Of a stretch of 64,000 nt of DNA, positions 44,574 to 56,601 are shown piece after piece. Position numbers and translations under genes: made by a program. The stretch spans positions 736,246 through 800,245 of the forward strand of contig QNQO01000450.1 of NCBI GenBank assembly GCA_003290165.1, in the 5' to 3' direction. This stretch comes from Berberis thunbergii. Its lineage: Eukaryota; Streptophyta; Magnoliopsida; Ranunculales; Berberidaceae. The first letter of the stretch is position 1; each line of letters starts with the position of its first letter. The notes below the pieces were generated by a model. That model saw only the letters and a program-made list of their open reading frames with translations. It was not told the DNA's origin and did no database searches.

Positions 44574-45779
44574 CTAGGCAAAAAGCTCGGGGTATTTCTG
44601 TCTCATCTGATCCTCCAGCTCCCAAGTCACGTCACCCGCTCGGTGGCTCCACTGAACCTTCACTAACTTCACTATCCTCCGACGAAGTTGTTTCACATCA
44701 TCATCAACAATGGCTATTGGCCTCACTGGATACGTCAACTCATCCGAAATCTCCACCTCAGCAGGCTCTATAATCTGTGACGGGTCTACCAAACACTTCC
44801 GCAACATAGATACGTGAAACACGTCGTGGATACCTGACATACTCTGTGGCAAAGCCAATCTGTAGGCCACTGGTCCAATCCTCTCAGTAATCTCATATGG
44901 CCCTACATACCTCGGTGCAAGTTTTCCACGACTTTGAAACTTAACAACTCCGCGCATCGGGGAAACCTTCAGAAAAACCCTGTCACCAACTTCAAACTCC
45001 AACTCCTTACGCCTCCTATCAGCGTAACTCTTCTGTCTACTCTGGGCTGTCAACAACCGCGCTCTAATCAGCTCAATCTTCTCACTAGTTTCTCTGACCA
45101 CATCCGGCCCCATCACAACTGACTCTCCAATCTCTGCCCAACAAATAGGGGACCTACACGGTCGTCCGTAGAGTGCCTCAAACGGTGTCATGCCAATACT
45201 TACGTGGTAGTTGTTGTTGTACGCAAACTCGCATAACGGTAGGTGATCTTCCCAACTGCCCCCAAAGTCTAAAATGCATGCTCTAAGCATGTCTTCCACT
45301 ACCTGATTCACTCGCTCAGATTGGCCATCTATCTGTAGATGATAAGCTGTACTCATGTCCAATCTAGTACCCATAGCTTGCTGAAAGCTCTGCTAGAAGT
45401 GGGCTGTGAAAAGCGGATCTCTGTCGGATACAATCGAAACAGGCGACCCATGAAGGCGAACTATCTATCGAATGAACAATACTGCTAGACTGTCTGCCGT
45501 CCGATTCATACTAACAGGAATGAAATGTGCACACTTCGTCAACCAATCAACAATGACCCATATCGACTCATTACCTTTCCTCAACCGTGGAAGTCCATCG
45601 ATGAAATCCATAGTGATATACTCCCACTTCCACGTCGGGATATCCAATGGATGCAATAACCCAAACGGTCTCTGATGCTCGGCTTTCACCTGCTGACAAG
45701 TCGCACACCGTGCCACAAACTCTCCAATGTCTTTCTTCATGCCATGCCACCAGAAAGAACGTCTCAAATCTCGATACAT
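44574..45779 (-). pseudogene. Gypsy integrase and chromodomain-like end, with stops
   Basis: Frame 45465-45779 has the zinc-binding end (RCATCQQVKAEHQRPFGLLH) and the first two catalytic residues (ITMDFIDGLP and VIVDWLTKCAHF). A stop region near 45400-45460 follows. Frame 44574-45374 then has the third residue in DGQSERVNQVVEDMLRACIL, the EFAYNNNYHVSIGMTPFEAL motif, the integrase C-terminal GKLAPRYVGPYEI, and a chromodomain-like tail. The order is normal, but translation is interrupted. Confidence 0.9.
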
Positions 45780-45881
45780 CTTCGTTCCACCGGGATGAAT
45801 GGTGAAACGAGATCTATGGGCTTCTTGTAAGATATCTCTTCACGACTCCTCATCAAACGGAACACAAAGCCGCCCACGAAA

Positions 45882-47447
45882 TCACAATCTTCCATCTGAA
45901 CCCACTGACCAATCGGTAGGGCACTCATCCAATGTGTCCACTACCAAATCTGCTATCTGCCTCGTAATCACTGGATCAGAGGTTTGTTTCTCCACCACTC
46001 TACTGATCAACGACGGATAAACTACTAAACCCACTATCATGTTGCCCTCTGTACTAAAAGTAGGACGAACTGCAAATGAAGCTAATGTCTCAAGTGTTCG
46101 GTACTCCTGAATCATCATGGTTGTCATCACTGCATGTCGCCAACTCAAGGCATCTGCAACCACATTGGCCCTACCAGGCTGATATTGTATCTCGAAGTCA
46201 TAGTTGTTAAGGAAATCAACCCATCGTTGTTGCCTCATATTCAACTCCCTCTGAGTGAATAAGTTCTTCAAACTTTTGTGATCTGTGAACAACTCAAACC
46301 TCTCACCATACAGATAATGTCTCCAGATCTTCAAAGCAAAGACTACTGCTGCCAACTCTAAATCATGTGTCGGATATTTTCGCTCGTGTGGTTTCAACTG
46401 TCGAGACGCATAGGCTACGACCTTCTTGCCTTGCATCAACACTCCACCCAATCCTGTACCGCAAGCATCAGTAAATACCACCAGTCGGTTACCAGGTGTC
46501 GGAATAGTCAACACTGGTGCTGAAGTCAACCGAAGCTTCAAAGTTTCAAAAGCTTCTTCACACTTTTCTGACCATACAAAAGGAACATTCTTCCTAGTTA
46601 ACTGAGTGAGTGGTGCTGCAATCAAGGAAAATTTCTCGAAAAATCGTCGGTAATAACCAGCCAAACCCAGAAAACTACGAATTTCTGTCACACTACTAGG
46701 TCGTCTCCAAGACTTCACTGCCTCGACTTTCTCAGGGTCCACTGCAATACCTCCACTAGAAATGACATGCCCAAGAAATCGAACTTCAGGCTCCCAGAAG
46801 TGACACTTACTGAACTTCGCATACAACTGATTTTTTCTAAGTGTCTGCAAAACAATGCGAAGGTGCTCTCTGTGCTCCTCTAAACTCCTCGAGTACACTA
46901 AGATATCATCAATGAAGATTACCACAAACTTGTCCAAGTACGGATTGAACAATCTATTCATCAAATCCATGAAGAATGCTGGTGCATTTGTCAATCCAAA
47001 TGGCATGACTGGAAACTCATACAAGCCATAACGGGTCCGAAAAGCGGTAATTGAAACGGAATGTTCCTCAAATCTCATCTGATGGTATCCAGACTGCAAA
47101 TCTAATTGTGAAAACACTATGGCTCCCCTCAACTGATCCAATAGATCATCAATCCGAGTCAATGGATATTTATTCTTGATGGTCACGTTATTCAAATATC
47201 GATAATCTATGCACATCCTCAATGATTCATCCTTCTTGGACACAAATATTGCTGGAGCTCCCCAAGGTGAATTGCTCGGACGAATAAACCCCTTACGAAG
47301 CAACTCATCAAATTGTACTTTCATCTCTTCCAATTGCTTAGATGCAAGCCTGTATGCTGATTTAGAGATAGGTGCAGTACCAGGAACCAGGTCAATCCGA
47401 AACTCTACCTCACGACGTGGAGGGATACCAGGAATCTCTTGAAACAC
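45882..47447 (-). CDS. Gypsy reverse transcriptase and RNase H, open frame
   Basis: An uninterrupted frame of 521 residues covers RT ([20 protein letters not shown], then [34 protein letters not shown] and the catalytic FIDDILVYS) and RNase H ([53 protein letters not shown]). All expected catalytic aspartates of RT are visible. It is cut off from protease and integrase by stops at both ends, so it is part of a broken polyprotein. The stop at 45882 falls in the H2C2 linker. Confidence 0.9.
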   Translation of the reverse strand: MFQEIPGIPPRREVEFRIDLVPGTAPISKSAYRLASKQLEEMKVQFDELLRKGFIRPSNSPWGAPAIFVSKKDESLRMCIDYRYLNNVTIKNKYPLTRIDDLLDQLRGAIVFSQLDLQSGYHQMRFEEHSVSITAFRTRYGLYEFPVMPFGLTNAPAFFMDLMNRLFNPYLDKFVVIFIDDILVYSRSLEEHREHLRIVLQTLRKNQLYAKFSKCHFWEPEVRFLGHVISSGGIAVDPEKVEAVKSWRRPSSVTEIRSFLGLAGYYRRFFEKFSLIAAPLTQLTRKNVPFVWSEKCEEAFETLKLRLTSAPVLTIPTPGNRLVVFTDACGTGLGGVLMQGKKVVAYASRQLKPHERKYPTHDLELAAVVFALKIWRHYLYGERFELFTDHKSLKNLFTQRELNMRQQRWVDFLNNYDFEIQYQPGRANVVADALSWRHAVMTTMMIQEYRTLETLASFAVRPTFSTEGNMIVGLVVYPSLISRVVEKQTSDPVITRQIADLVVDTLDECPTDWSVGSDGRL

Positions 47448-47459
47448 ATCAGAAAACTC

Positions 47460-48209
47460 TCACACAACCTCTACAGAACTAGTGTCGGGACAAGAAATCT
47501 CAAGAGAGCTAAGAAAACTCGACATCAACGAAACCGAATCAGGCTCACAAGCCAACACACGAGGTGAAGCATCAGGTGGCGCTAACATCACCGACCTATG
47601 CAAGCAATCAATGATCACCGGATGACTGGACAACCAATCCATCCCTAGAATCAATTAATAGCCCCCAAAACCCAAAACCCAAAACAATAAAGTCAAACAC
47701 AAAGTTGTACCCCAACAAGGAAAACTCGAAACTGGGACAAAATTCCCACAACCAAACCGAACTACCCAAGGGAGACACAATGCACAAGGGCTCCGGCAAA
47801 GGCACCACCTCAAGGTTGTCTCTAACAACCAACTGTCTAGAAATAAAAGACCTAGATGCTCCTATATCGAAAAGAGCCCCAAACAGGGAAGACGACGAAT
47901 GCACAAAACCTGACACACAACACATGTATCCTGAATCACATAACAACACACTAACATGCAATTTTTCCTACGCATAATGCACATAACACAATCTTACTAC
48001 AACTGGCACACACAAAATGACAATAAAAATAAATAAAATAACATACCCTCAACATTTTCCTGACCGAAAATAGCTGCTAGGCGAACAGGCGGTGCTGGGA
48101 GAGGGACTCTCTGACCACTTCCAGACGCAGGTGCTAACTGTCCCTGATGCACCCTCTGTTGTGCTGGTCCATCCCTATTCTGAGGACAAAGTCTGGAAAA
48201 GTGCCCCAA
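47460..48209 (-). pseudogene. Gypsy protease and gag-pol junction, broken
   Basis: The aspartic protease motif reads ALFDIGASRSFIS (about 47855-47880), with Ile where the family has Thr or Ser after Asp. After a stop near 47655, ILGMDWLSSHPVIIDCLHRS marks the end of the protease region. Upstream, 47997-48209 holds the second zinc knuckle end (GHFSRLCPQN) and the linker APPVRLAAIFGQENVEG, a common end of plant Gypsy gag. The changed active site and stops suggest loss of function. Confidence 0.82.
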
Positions 48210-49342
48210 TTGTCCACAAGTATAACAAACTATATGATCCCATCGATTTGTCTGACCTCTTGGACAATCACGGGCTATATGTCCCTCCTGACCACAAGTG
48301 AAGCAACCACTCCTAGTTCCTGTCTGACCACCCCACCTAGGTTGTCTCTGTTGCTGCTGATGCTATCGATGATCTCCTCTGAAACATTTGTCGCCTCTAC
48401 GATCTCGGCCAATCCTAACTGGTCCCCCTCTATCAGGGTCTCTCTGCTGGACAATGGCACGCTCTGGCTGCTGTGCATGTTCAATTGTCTGGCTTCCTCG
48501 GTCAAACCTTTGACTACGTTTTGAACCTCTAGCTCGTCGAACCAAAGTCTCCTGTCTACACTCGGCGTCTACTCACTCCTGACTCAAAGTGATATCCACT
48601 AATTTATCAAAAGGACAATCAATCATCACCATCAACAGTTTCCTAAGGAACGGGTTCAGACCACTCAAAAATTTTCTGTTCTTCTTCTCTAATGTGTCTA
48701 TAAAATAAGTGGCATAGCGGCTCAACTGTGTAAATTCGGACAAGTATTCAGAAACAGATCTAGAACCCTGCTGTAAATGTAGAAACCTGTCCACTATCTC
48801 AGCTCTTGCAGAATCAGGAACAAAATGTTGTTCAAACACATGGCAAAATGTGTCCCACTGCATCTCTGACACATCACGGCTCTGCCTCACTGTATCTCAC
48901 CAGTACATAGCCTCTCCGTCAAACTGGTGTGCTGCTAACTCAGTACGTTGTATAGGTGTTAGCATCATCCTCTCAAATATGAACTCTACCTTACGGATCC
49001 ACCGATCCGCAGCTAGAGAATCTCCAGTACCATCAAACATTTCACCACCCAAGCTGACGAAATCCCTGTTGCGCCGAGTAAACGGATCCTGTGACTGACT
49101 GTCCTGCCTCACATTCTGTGCCAACCGGGTCATAATTTCCATAAAGCCTGAGAGATATCCTCCCCTGCAGCGCCTGATCCCTCACCCTGAGATCTCTGAC
49201 CACGCGCCATCACCAAACAACCTCTACGAAAAATAAAACACACATACCATACATCAAACAACACAACAAAAGTCCTAACTCCTCTACCCAGTCCACTCAA
49301 GAAAGTGGTATACGATGATGTTCTATGTGAACCGGTAAACAA
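48210..49342 (-). pseudogene. Gypsy gag, broken by stops
   Basis: A start is likely near 49210 (MARGQRSQGEGSGAAGEDIS). The core reads GEMFDGTGDSLAADRWIRKV (to about 49010), a stop at 48897, then WDTFCHVFEQHFVPDSARAE and RSVSEYLSEFTQLSRYATYF (48573-48890). A basic region and two zinc knuckles (first CFTCGQEGHIARDC near 48270-48310) follow across further frame breaks. Confidence 0.85.
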
Positions 49343-49344
49343 TG

Positions 49345-49361
49345 GCTCTGATACTAAGCTT
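49345..49361 (-). other. Gypsy primer-binding site (initiator Met tRNA)
   Basis: On the element strand the bases after the 5' LTR read AGCTTAGTATCAGAGCCATT. TAGTATCAGAGC matches the initiator Met tRNA complement TGGTATCAGAGC except one base, offset a few bases from the LTR. Confidence 0.75.
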
Positions 49362-51809
49362 TGTCACGCCCCGACCCGCCACGGGAATCGCAGCGTGCCG
49401 ATGCGTGAACTAACACGTACACAGGCGGATCGTAACCGGCCACAACATCATAACATAACACATTCTTGATACGAGAAACAAACGGAAATAAAACTACGCT
49501 AAAGTTTGAACAAAGAAAATATATATTTGATTCGCCCCGCCAAAGTCATAGCGACAAAATCAGTATACAAACATTTAGTTTAACAATATAGTACATCTGA
49601 AACACAGATGAAGCAAAACATACCCGTACAGGGTGGACACAACCAAAAAGCACAAAACGCTCCTACAACGAAAATCGGGGCCTACGCGCCACGATCAGCA
49701 GGAACTCCAACACTGCCTGCACTCCAATAGAAGCACACCCCTTGCGGGGTCAGAAAAGCACAAAGCTAGCTGGTGCAAGCAAACTAAATACAAATAACGG
49801 AATAATGAACCAAAAAAAATTCATGCCAAACAATAAATGATAAATAACAAGTTCTAAAGACTAAATCACACCGTGTCTCTAAGGATATTATTTCTAAGTT
49901 CGAGCAACAACACAAACATTTCATATTCAACAATAACTACCAGTTTACGATATATGCCGATCATTACACGCGATTCAAACATGGTAAATATCAAGCAATG
50001 AAAATAAAAACAATCTCATAATTTTTCCTAGTCTCCTAGGTATAGCAATCAAGTTGAAATCAGAAATCTTGTAAAATCCTGTATAAGTGTCTCATATCGT
50101 AGGTATCTGCATACCCTACGAATGTGTCTCACCCAGACACATCCCACAACGTGCACCAGTACCACTTCGGGCTTGTTTGTATCCTAATGGGATGTCATCT
50201 GCCAGGATACAAACTCAAACATCCCGAACGACTGGCCTAACACGGCCAACCTAACATAATCAAAATCAAGCGCGCTGGAAGGGAAAGCGAGTAATCTCCA
50301 AAGCACCTCCTCCGGGACCCGTCCTACTGCACTCTATAGTGGCAAGTGCGTGCGGGAGCTCACCGCACCTCAGCAAGCTTGCCACATGCAGTAGCGTCCA
50401 CAATGTCAGGTGCGAGTCATCTCAAGCACCATCCAACTCACGATGCGAGCAAGCTCCTAAGCATCGGCAAACAGGCATTATAGCGGGGTAAAGACACTTA
50501 TACTACTATCCACATGCACAAATGACAAGTCTGTACATAACCAAATGTACAAACGTGCAATCATAAACAATTCGGCAATTTTTATAAAACTACGACTATG
50601 CTAGGGTCCCAACATGACCCCATTCACCACAATAAATTATTCGAGTCGATTATCATACATGCTCAAGACTCGAAAATCCACGGTAAAACATGATATGCTA
50701 TGCAAACTCGACAACAAAGCATACAAGTCTCATGTCATTACACCAAAGCCTAATCACACCAAAATTACTATTCGATTTCATTCAAGTATAACATGTTTTT
50801 CGAAAGTCCAATGCATAATTCATTCACACATAACTAACACAATCCTCAAAATATCTGAAAACTCCGAATTTCAGATTTGGAGTCAATTCCACACAATTGA
50901 CGGTATAATGTAAAAATTCAATTCAGGATTTCAAATACTTATTTCTTAAATTAAAATTATAGTTCCACTCACCTGGCGAAATGGATTTTCAAAACCCAAC
51001 TCCTACCGGTCGAAACTCCAAACACGCAAAACCACGAATGCGGGGCCACGAAAATTCTAAAACTGCAAGGCGGACTCGAAAATGAGAAAACTAGCCGAAA
51101 ACTGAAATAAATAAATAAATACAAGCGGCGCGTGACTGAAAGGAAAACTTACAGGCAAAAGGAATTCGGCAACCACCCCGCCAAAACCCAAATTTTACCG
51201 AAAACGCGTCGAAACCCTCCCTACTCCAGTCTGATCGCTACCAAACTACGCAACAACCCACAAAAGAGTCTAAGGACACTCCAAAGCCCGAAAATGAGGC
51301 TCACCCACGCACCCAAAGCCCGATTTCACGCCGAGGAACCCTCCAAACAAAATGCACCCTGATTTTTTTTGAAAAAAAAATTTGACCAACCCCAAAACAG
51401 TCTTGCATGTCGGTTCTAATGGCTCCCAAGGACACCACCAAGGCCCCAACACGGCTGATCGAAGCTATGGAAACCGATCAAACCCAACCCAAATGAAAAC
51501 TGATTTTTGAAAAAAAACAACTAAGAAATAAAGAGGGGAAAAAAAATAGAGAACGAACCGAGGAGGAGGTGAGATTGGGGGACGAAAATCCACCAAAACC
51601 GCCGAGAAATGGTTGGAGGAGGCGACGATGTCGCAATGTCGCTCGCTGCTGGAACAAACAAAAACCAAAAAAAAAAAAAGAGAAAGAAGAAGAAAAGAGG
51701 GGGGTCATTTTGTTTTAAAGGGGTGAATGGCTATGTGCCCCCACCACCTTTGCTGAGTACACCCCGCCCTATAAAAAAATCTTTTTTTTTTTAAAACGCA
51801 GGTCTCACA
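49362..51809 (-). repeat. Gypsy 5' LTR (right copy)
   Basis: 2448 bp, TGTCACGCCCCGACCCGCCA to CGCAGGTCTCACA. It is collinear with the left LTR, with scattered substitutions and small indels in A/T runs. Confidence 0.95.
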
Positions 51810-51814
51810 AGATC

Positions 51815-52450
51815 CATAGACCATGAGATGCAACGACCTCGAGTACTAAAGTTGAATGTCATTTGGAGTTTTGATATGCATCTTTCTAAGCAATTGGACA
51901 GTTCTTTCATTCCCAATGAATGTAATCGATGCTTCTTAACAATTCAGAAAACTCCCATTATTCATTTTCAACAAGCAATCTAGCCACATCTTCAGCAGTT
52001 GATTCTCATAGATACTCTTCTCCAAAGACTTGCATCATAGGCTGCAGTTTCAACAACTTTCAAATATTTGTCAAGATCATGAACTACATTCATTTGGCTA
52101 GCATGCGTAATGCACAAGTGACCACTCTTTAAGAGAAATAATAAAAAAAATGAACAAATGCATTCTAAAATAGTCGTTATTGATACTATTATCACTGGAA
52201 TAATCATTATATACTCCTTGAGGTGCTAGTGCTCGTGGTCACCTAACTTTTTTCTACGGTTGAACATTAAGTGATTCAATGGTGTTTGTGGACAAATTAG
52301 TTATTTGAATCACATGCAATTGCTCCAGATAAAATCTTCTTCTAAGAACTCAAGCATATCATCATCGAAATCCAAACCAAAATCGAAACCTCGATACAAA
52401 GGCTTTACTAATCTTCTCATGTAACCATTTTAACATTTCATTCGAATTGG
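51815..52450 (-). pseudogene. PIF/Harbinger transposase, N-terminal half
   Basis: On the minus strand, upstream of the Gypsy insertion, frames read FGEEYLRESTAEDVARLL (51960-52040), then IDYIHWEWKNCPIAWKDAYQ and VLEVVASHGLWI ending at the insertion point. The family normally continues with WHAFFG and ND. Further upstream (52250-52420) is the acidic N-terminus DFDDDMLEFLEE. These match plant Harbinger transposases, with stops. Confidence 0.78.
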
Positions 52451-52922
52451 ATATTATATACTCAAATAAAAACAAGTTCAAATGTAATTTAATTAGTACC
52501 TAGATAAAAGGATATTAAAGATGTGGTTCTAACAAAGAGAATGAAAGGAAAATGAAAGAATTTCGACTAGAAATGAAGAAGAAATCACGATGGAAAGGGA
52601 ATTGGATTTAAGTGGCGAGGGTGGTGGACAGCTTTGTTGGGGAATATTAAGTTTGTTGGAAGAGATAGGGAGGGGAGGATACCGGGTCAAAACAATTTTG
52701 ACCCTATTTTTTGCTCATTGCCATAGGGAATGGGGTTAAACAAGCAAGCCTGTATATGGGTGAGGGAGTTGTCACGTAAGAAAAAATTAATAAAGAAATC
52801 TAGCGGGGGGCTAACTAGGATTTGGGCTATATTGTAGATGCCCTCACACCACCTACTAGAGAATGTTTTTGGGATGTAAAGAATAAAAATCTTGTACATG
52901 CACATCCCAATTGGAGATGGCC

Positions 52923-55900
52923 TACAAACCCCTGTAGAGGAAAAGACTGGCAAAGCACATCATGGTAATATAATGAAGATTAGCTTAGGCCTACAATCAC
53001 TTTTAGGGTTATAGACTTGTAGGGCCTCCTCAATCAAACCTTTGAAACAAAGATCAGTCATACCTTTGAAACAAAGATCTACAGAAGCCAATTTATGCTG
53101 TCGCATATGAATCCAAGAGAGGTGGTGCTTTTCACAGTTATGTCAGTTTGTCTAAATAGCAGTTTACAATCAACCCTGCATTTTTGTTTGCACATTCTGG
53201 CAATTGGGAATGCTCATGTGCTTATGAAGTGTCTGATGAATCATCTGATTCTCAACATGGGATGAGGGAACTAATCTTGTGGCACAAAGATAGAAATAGA
53301 AATTTCATATTTACAAAAAAATAAAAATAAAAAGGCTCACTCAAAATATCATTAAGAAGAATATGGTGATATAAATCAATACATCCTGAATGTTATCAGC
53401 CTGAAATGGTATTCAAAAATAAGAATGAGGATAAATACATCAAACGCTGATGGTGATAATAACCACTAGTAAAATAACGTGAACAATGTAAGAGTTAGGG
53501 TTAAAGTTGAGAAAACAGGCAAGGCTTCCAAGGAGTCTTAACCTGACTTAAGGAAATTAGAAGTACCACTTGTCAAAAAACAAAATTGCAGACAAATGAA
53601 ACGTTGAATGCGAAAACATGAAAGCCATAAAAATACTTGCCGCCGTGTAAAGCAACAAGAGAAAATCTTCACAAAAATATATTATATCCTAAAACATGAA
53701 ATAATATGAATATGAATTCAGACAGTGAAATATATGAAAAGAAAATATCAGCTGATACAAGATGTGCTCCATTATAAAAGCACATTTAATGTATTCACAG
53801 CTGCAAAATGTGTATTATCCTCTGGAGCAAAGAACAAAAGAACATCAGAAAATAGCAAGTATCTGAAAATCAAAGTAACTGAGAACAAATCCAAGCACTT
53901 CATTGACCTAATTCTGGTAACTTTACTTTTACACCAAAGATCATCCTAGTTCAATACTTCTATGATACCCCTAATTAAACCATGTAACTGAACTTGAAAT
54001 TATCCCTTAAAGGTACTGCCTGAATATAGAACTAATACCATCTTTCTTAGCTCAGCTGGATTTGCATGTTCATGTATTATCTGCAAAATAAGGAGCCCAA
54101 GAATATCATGGGCTAAAACAACTATCAGTGATCTGAATTTAAGATGGTTAGAAAAAACTTGCTCTGATAGCAAAAATAGAAAGCGAAGACAGGGAACGAG
54201 TCCCAAACTACAGAAACTTTACCGAATATTTCAAAAAGAAGAGAATGACAATTAGAAAAAATAAATAGCAGCTCTTAGTACTCATAGTAACATTTATTAG
54301 AATCAATACCCAAAAAGCCCCTATGAATCATGTTGGTTTTTGGTCTTTACCGCTTTATGTGGCATCCTAAGCCAACATTGATATCAATTTTCAGTTTGAC
54401 TCTTGTCAGATAAATACAGTAAGGGCCTAACCCTGATGGAATACAAGGGAAAGCAACTTGTAGATAAGCCCCATTCCCAGGCATGAAAAACAACTTAAGA
54501 TAAAGATGATAAACAATTTCTTAGGCCCTCTTTTCCTTTTAAAGGTTAAAATGATTTGACGATAATGAAAAATACAAGTACTCGGAACTCTCACTAAAGA
54601 GAAATTAGTGAGAGAAGAGTAATGCATCACTATCAACCCACAAAAGCACAAAAGCCAACCAAAATAAATCATTCCCATAGAATTTGGTTCTCCATGCATT
54701 GGATCTAGAGGAGGATTTAGCTACAGGAACAGGGGCAACTATCGTGATTTTGATAATCGGTATGGGTGGAAGGGGAATGGGCTGTAAGGTAAACTTTAGT
54801 GTATTCTAAGGTCTCTCCAGCCATGGGACATCTTGGGCTTCATTGAAATCGTTTTGTCTAGAGTAGACCAATGCCCTTATCAGAAACAGGCATCCCTTGG
54901 ATATCATTTCCACATCCAATGCCACCCCTTCAAATATTATCCAGTTCACTCCTTCCACAGCTTCCAACAAATTCATAGGGAGTAACGCTCTATACTAACC
55001 TCCCTGCACTATGGAGATAAAGACACCTAAAAATAAAGCCTGACATTACTAAAGTGGTCCATATTTAGCAAAGAGGAATTCCACACCTTAGAAACAGTAG
55101 TGTAAAGGAGGATCCAAGGTGATTAATCTCCTCGTGAACTCGCCCCACATAAAAAGCACAAGAGGGAAAACTCACTAATTCATCATTGCTTCAAGTCATG
55201 CTTTGAATAAGGAAAAACTTACTAGACATTCATTCTTGATACAAATCATGCTCTGAAGATCTGCTAATCAGTGGTTGAAGTGACTATCAAACACTTTGCC
55301 CCATTATTTCCCAGTTTAATGAATATATAACTTTTTCCAATTATTGCCATCCATATATTTCTAATTACAACTTCCAAATTAACTGCATGAGATCTTCCAC
55401 TTTCCTTAGCCTAGTGATGCAATAAACTATCAAACCGTGTCATACGCAGTTGCCAATTCAGGCAAAAGAAACAGTTTTTGCCTGATCTCTCCTTTCGAAT
55501 AACAGCTTATCTCATCCCTTAAATCAAATGAAAACCTCAAAAGCAATCTAAAGAGATAGATTCCACATATTCAAGAATCAAGAAGCATGCATAAAATGCA
55601 AACATAAAGCTATAATTTTCAAGAAAATCACATATTTCCCAAAACTGCTAAATGACATTGCCAGTGTTGTCAAATCACAAGTCAGAAGAGACGAAGATCA
55701 ATTGGTGGAGGAGGGTCATTGCCTCCTGTTAGCAATTCAAATCAAAGATGTGAAACAAAACAGCAATGGCCCCCCATGGATGTGAAATCTGAAAGAATTT
55801 GTGGACTTAGAGGCCTTCAATAACTTTCAAGGGTATATAGAAGATGAGCTCCATCTTCAGGAGGATGTCAGATGTAGTTAAAACATTAAAGCATCGATCT

Positions 55901-56159
55901 CTGAAAAATCCACTCAATAAGATCGCAAGATCAAAACATGACAATTATGAATCACCATTTACTACTCATATAAGCCAAAATAAGTTGATACATGATACAT
56001 ATATGATTAACTATTCATTCATGAAAGAAAACATATAAAGCACAAAGGCAAGTTTGGATAAGAAATGAGCATTAATCTCACAATTGAGAGATCTTAGCAA
56101 GAAAATTGAATATAAATAACAATAGAAGACCCAAGCAGCAATGTAAAGAAAACTTAACA
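52923..56159. other. No gene recognised
   Basis: AT-rich intergenic sequence. A direct repeat CCTTTGAAACAAAGATC lies at about 53039 and 53072. A plus-strand stretch at 54715-54785 reads GFSYRNRGNYRDFDNRYGWK, RGG-like, without context. Confidence 0.4.
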
Positions 56160-56340
56160 AAATATTAGGTATAAATTATTATGAGGTTACAACAAACACA
56201 AAGCCATGGGTCAAGCCTCTTTACAAAATTAGAGTGGCGAAAGCATCAGGATTTTTCCTCGAGCTTCGCCTTGAGGAGAACCACCAGTCTAAAGCATCAA
56301 TCAGTATGGCTCAAGAGGGCTTGTTCGTTGTCTAACCTCA
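56160..56340 (-). other. Possible terminal 3'UTR exon of the UBA2 gene
   Basis: This block is less AT-rich than its surroundings and is complex on the minus strand (TTAGACAACGAACAAGCCCT, TAGACTGGTGGTTCTCCTCA, TTTGTGTTTGTTGTAACCTC). It is preceded by a possible AG acceptor. With the donor at the stop codon (56601-56605) it could be a spliced 3' UTR exon. This is inference. Confidence 0.35.
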
Positions 56341-56601
56341 TTTGTTGATGTAACTTAAAAATTCAAATAATCTATTAGAAGATACAAATCAACGAAAATC
56401 AAACAAGACTATATATATAATAAATAAACCCAGCAAATATCAAAAAGAAAAAATCATAACTCGAGATGAAAAGTGTAGCTATAAACAAGTCAAATCAAGT
56501 CTAAATTACAATGAAATTTCAAAAAACAAGAATAAAACATAAGAAAATTATTAAGATTGAATCAACAAGGAAAATTGTAAAATAAAACAATTGGAGGTAT
56601 C

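Larger units (their letters stand above)
42046..51814 (-). mobile_element. Ty3/Gypsy LTR retrotransposon, complete structure, decayed coding
   Basis: Two long LTRs (42051-44512 and 49362-51809), both TG...CA, flank gag-protease-RT-RNase H-integrase in Gypsy order on the minus strand. The duplication AGATC is at 42046-42050 and 51810-51814. A primer-binding site for initiator Met tRNA lies next to the right LTR. Integrase is followed by a chromodomain-like end (AGDVTWELEDQMRQKYPELF), as in the Tekay/Del group of chromoviruses. Several in-frame stops prevent autonomous movement. It inserted into the Harbinger transposase gene. Confidence 0.95.
39092..52922. mobile_element. PIF/Harbinger element, decayed, interrupted by a Gypsy element
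   Basis: An ORF1 (Myb/NAM-associated type) relic on the plus strand and a transposase relic on the minus strand face each other, as in PIF/Harbinger elements. The right end, complemented, reads GGCCATCTCCAATTGGGATG (about 52903-52922), the usual kind of Harbinger terminus. The left end CATCCACAATCGC near 39096 is a weaker match, and the 3-bp duplication is uncertain (TAC on both sides is possible). Without the inserted Gypsy element it would be about 4 kb. Confidence 0.55.

Noticed and set aside
54715..54785. RGG-type RNA-binding gene
   Set aside because: Only about 25 codons look RGG-like, with stops on both sides and no partner domain.
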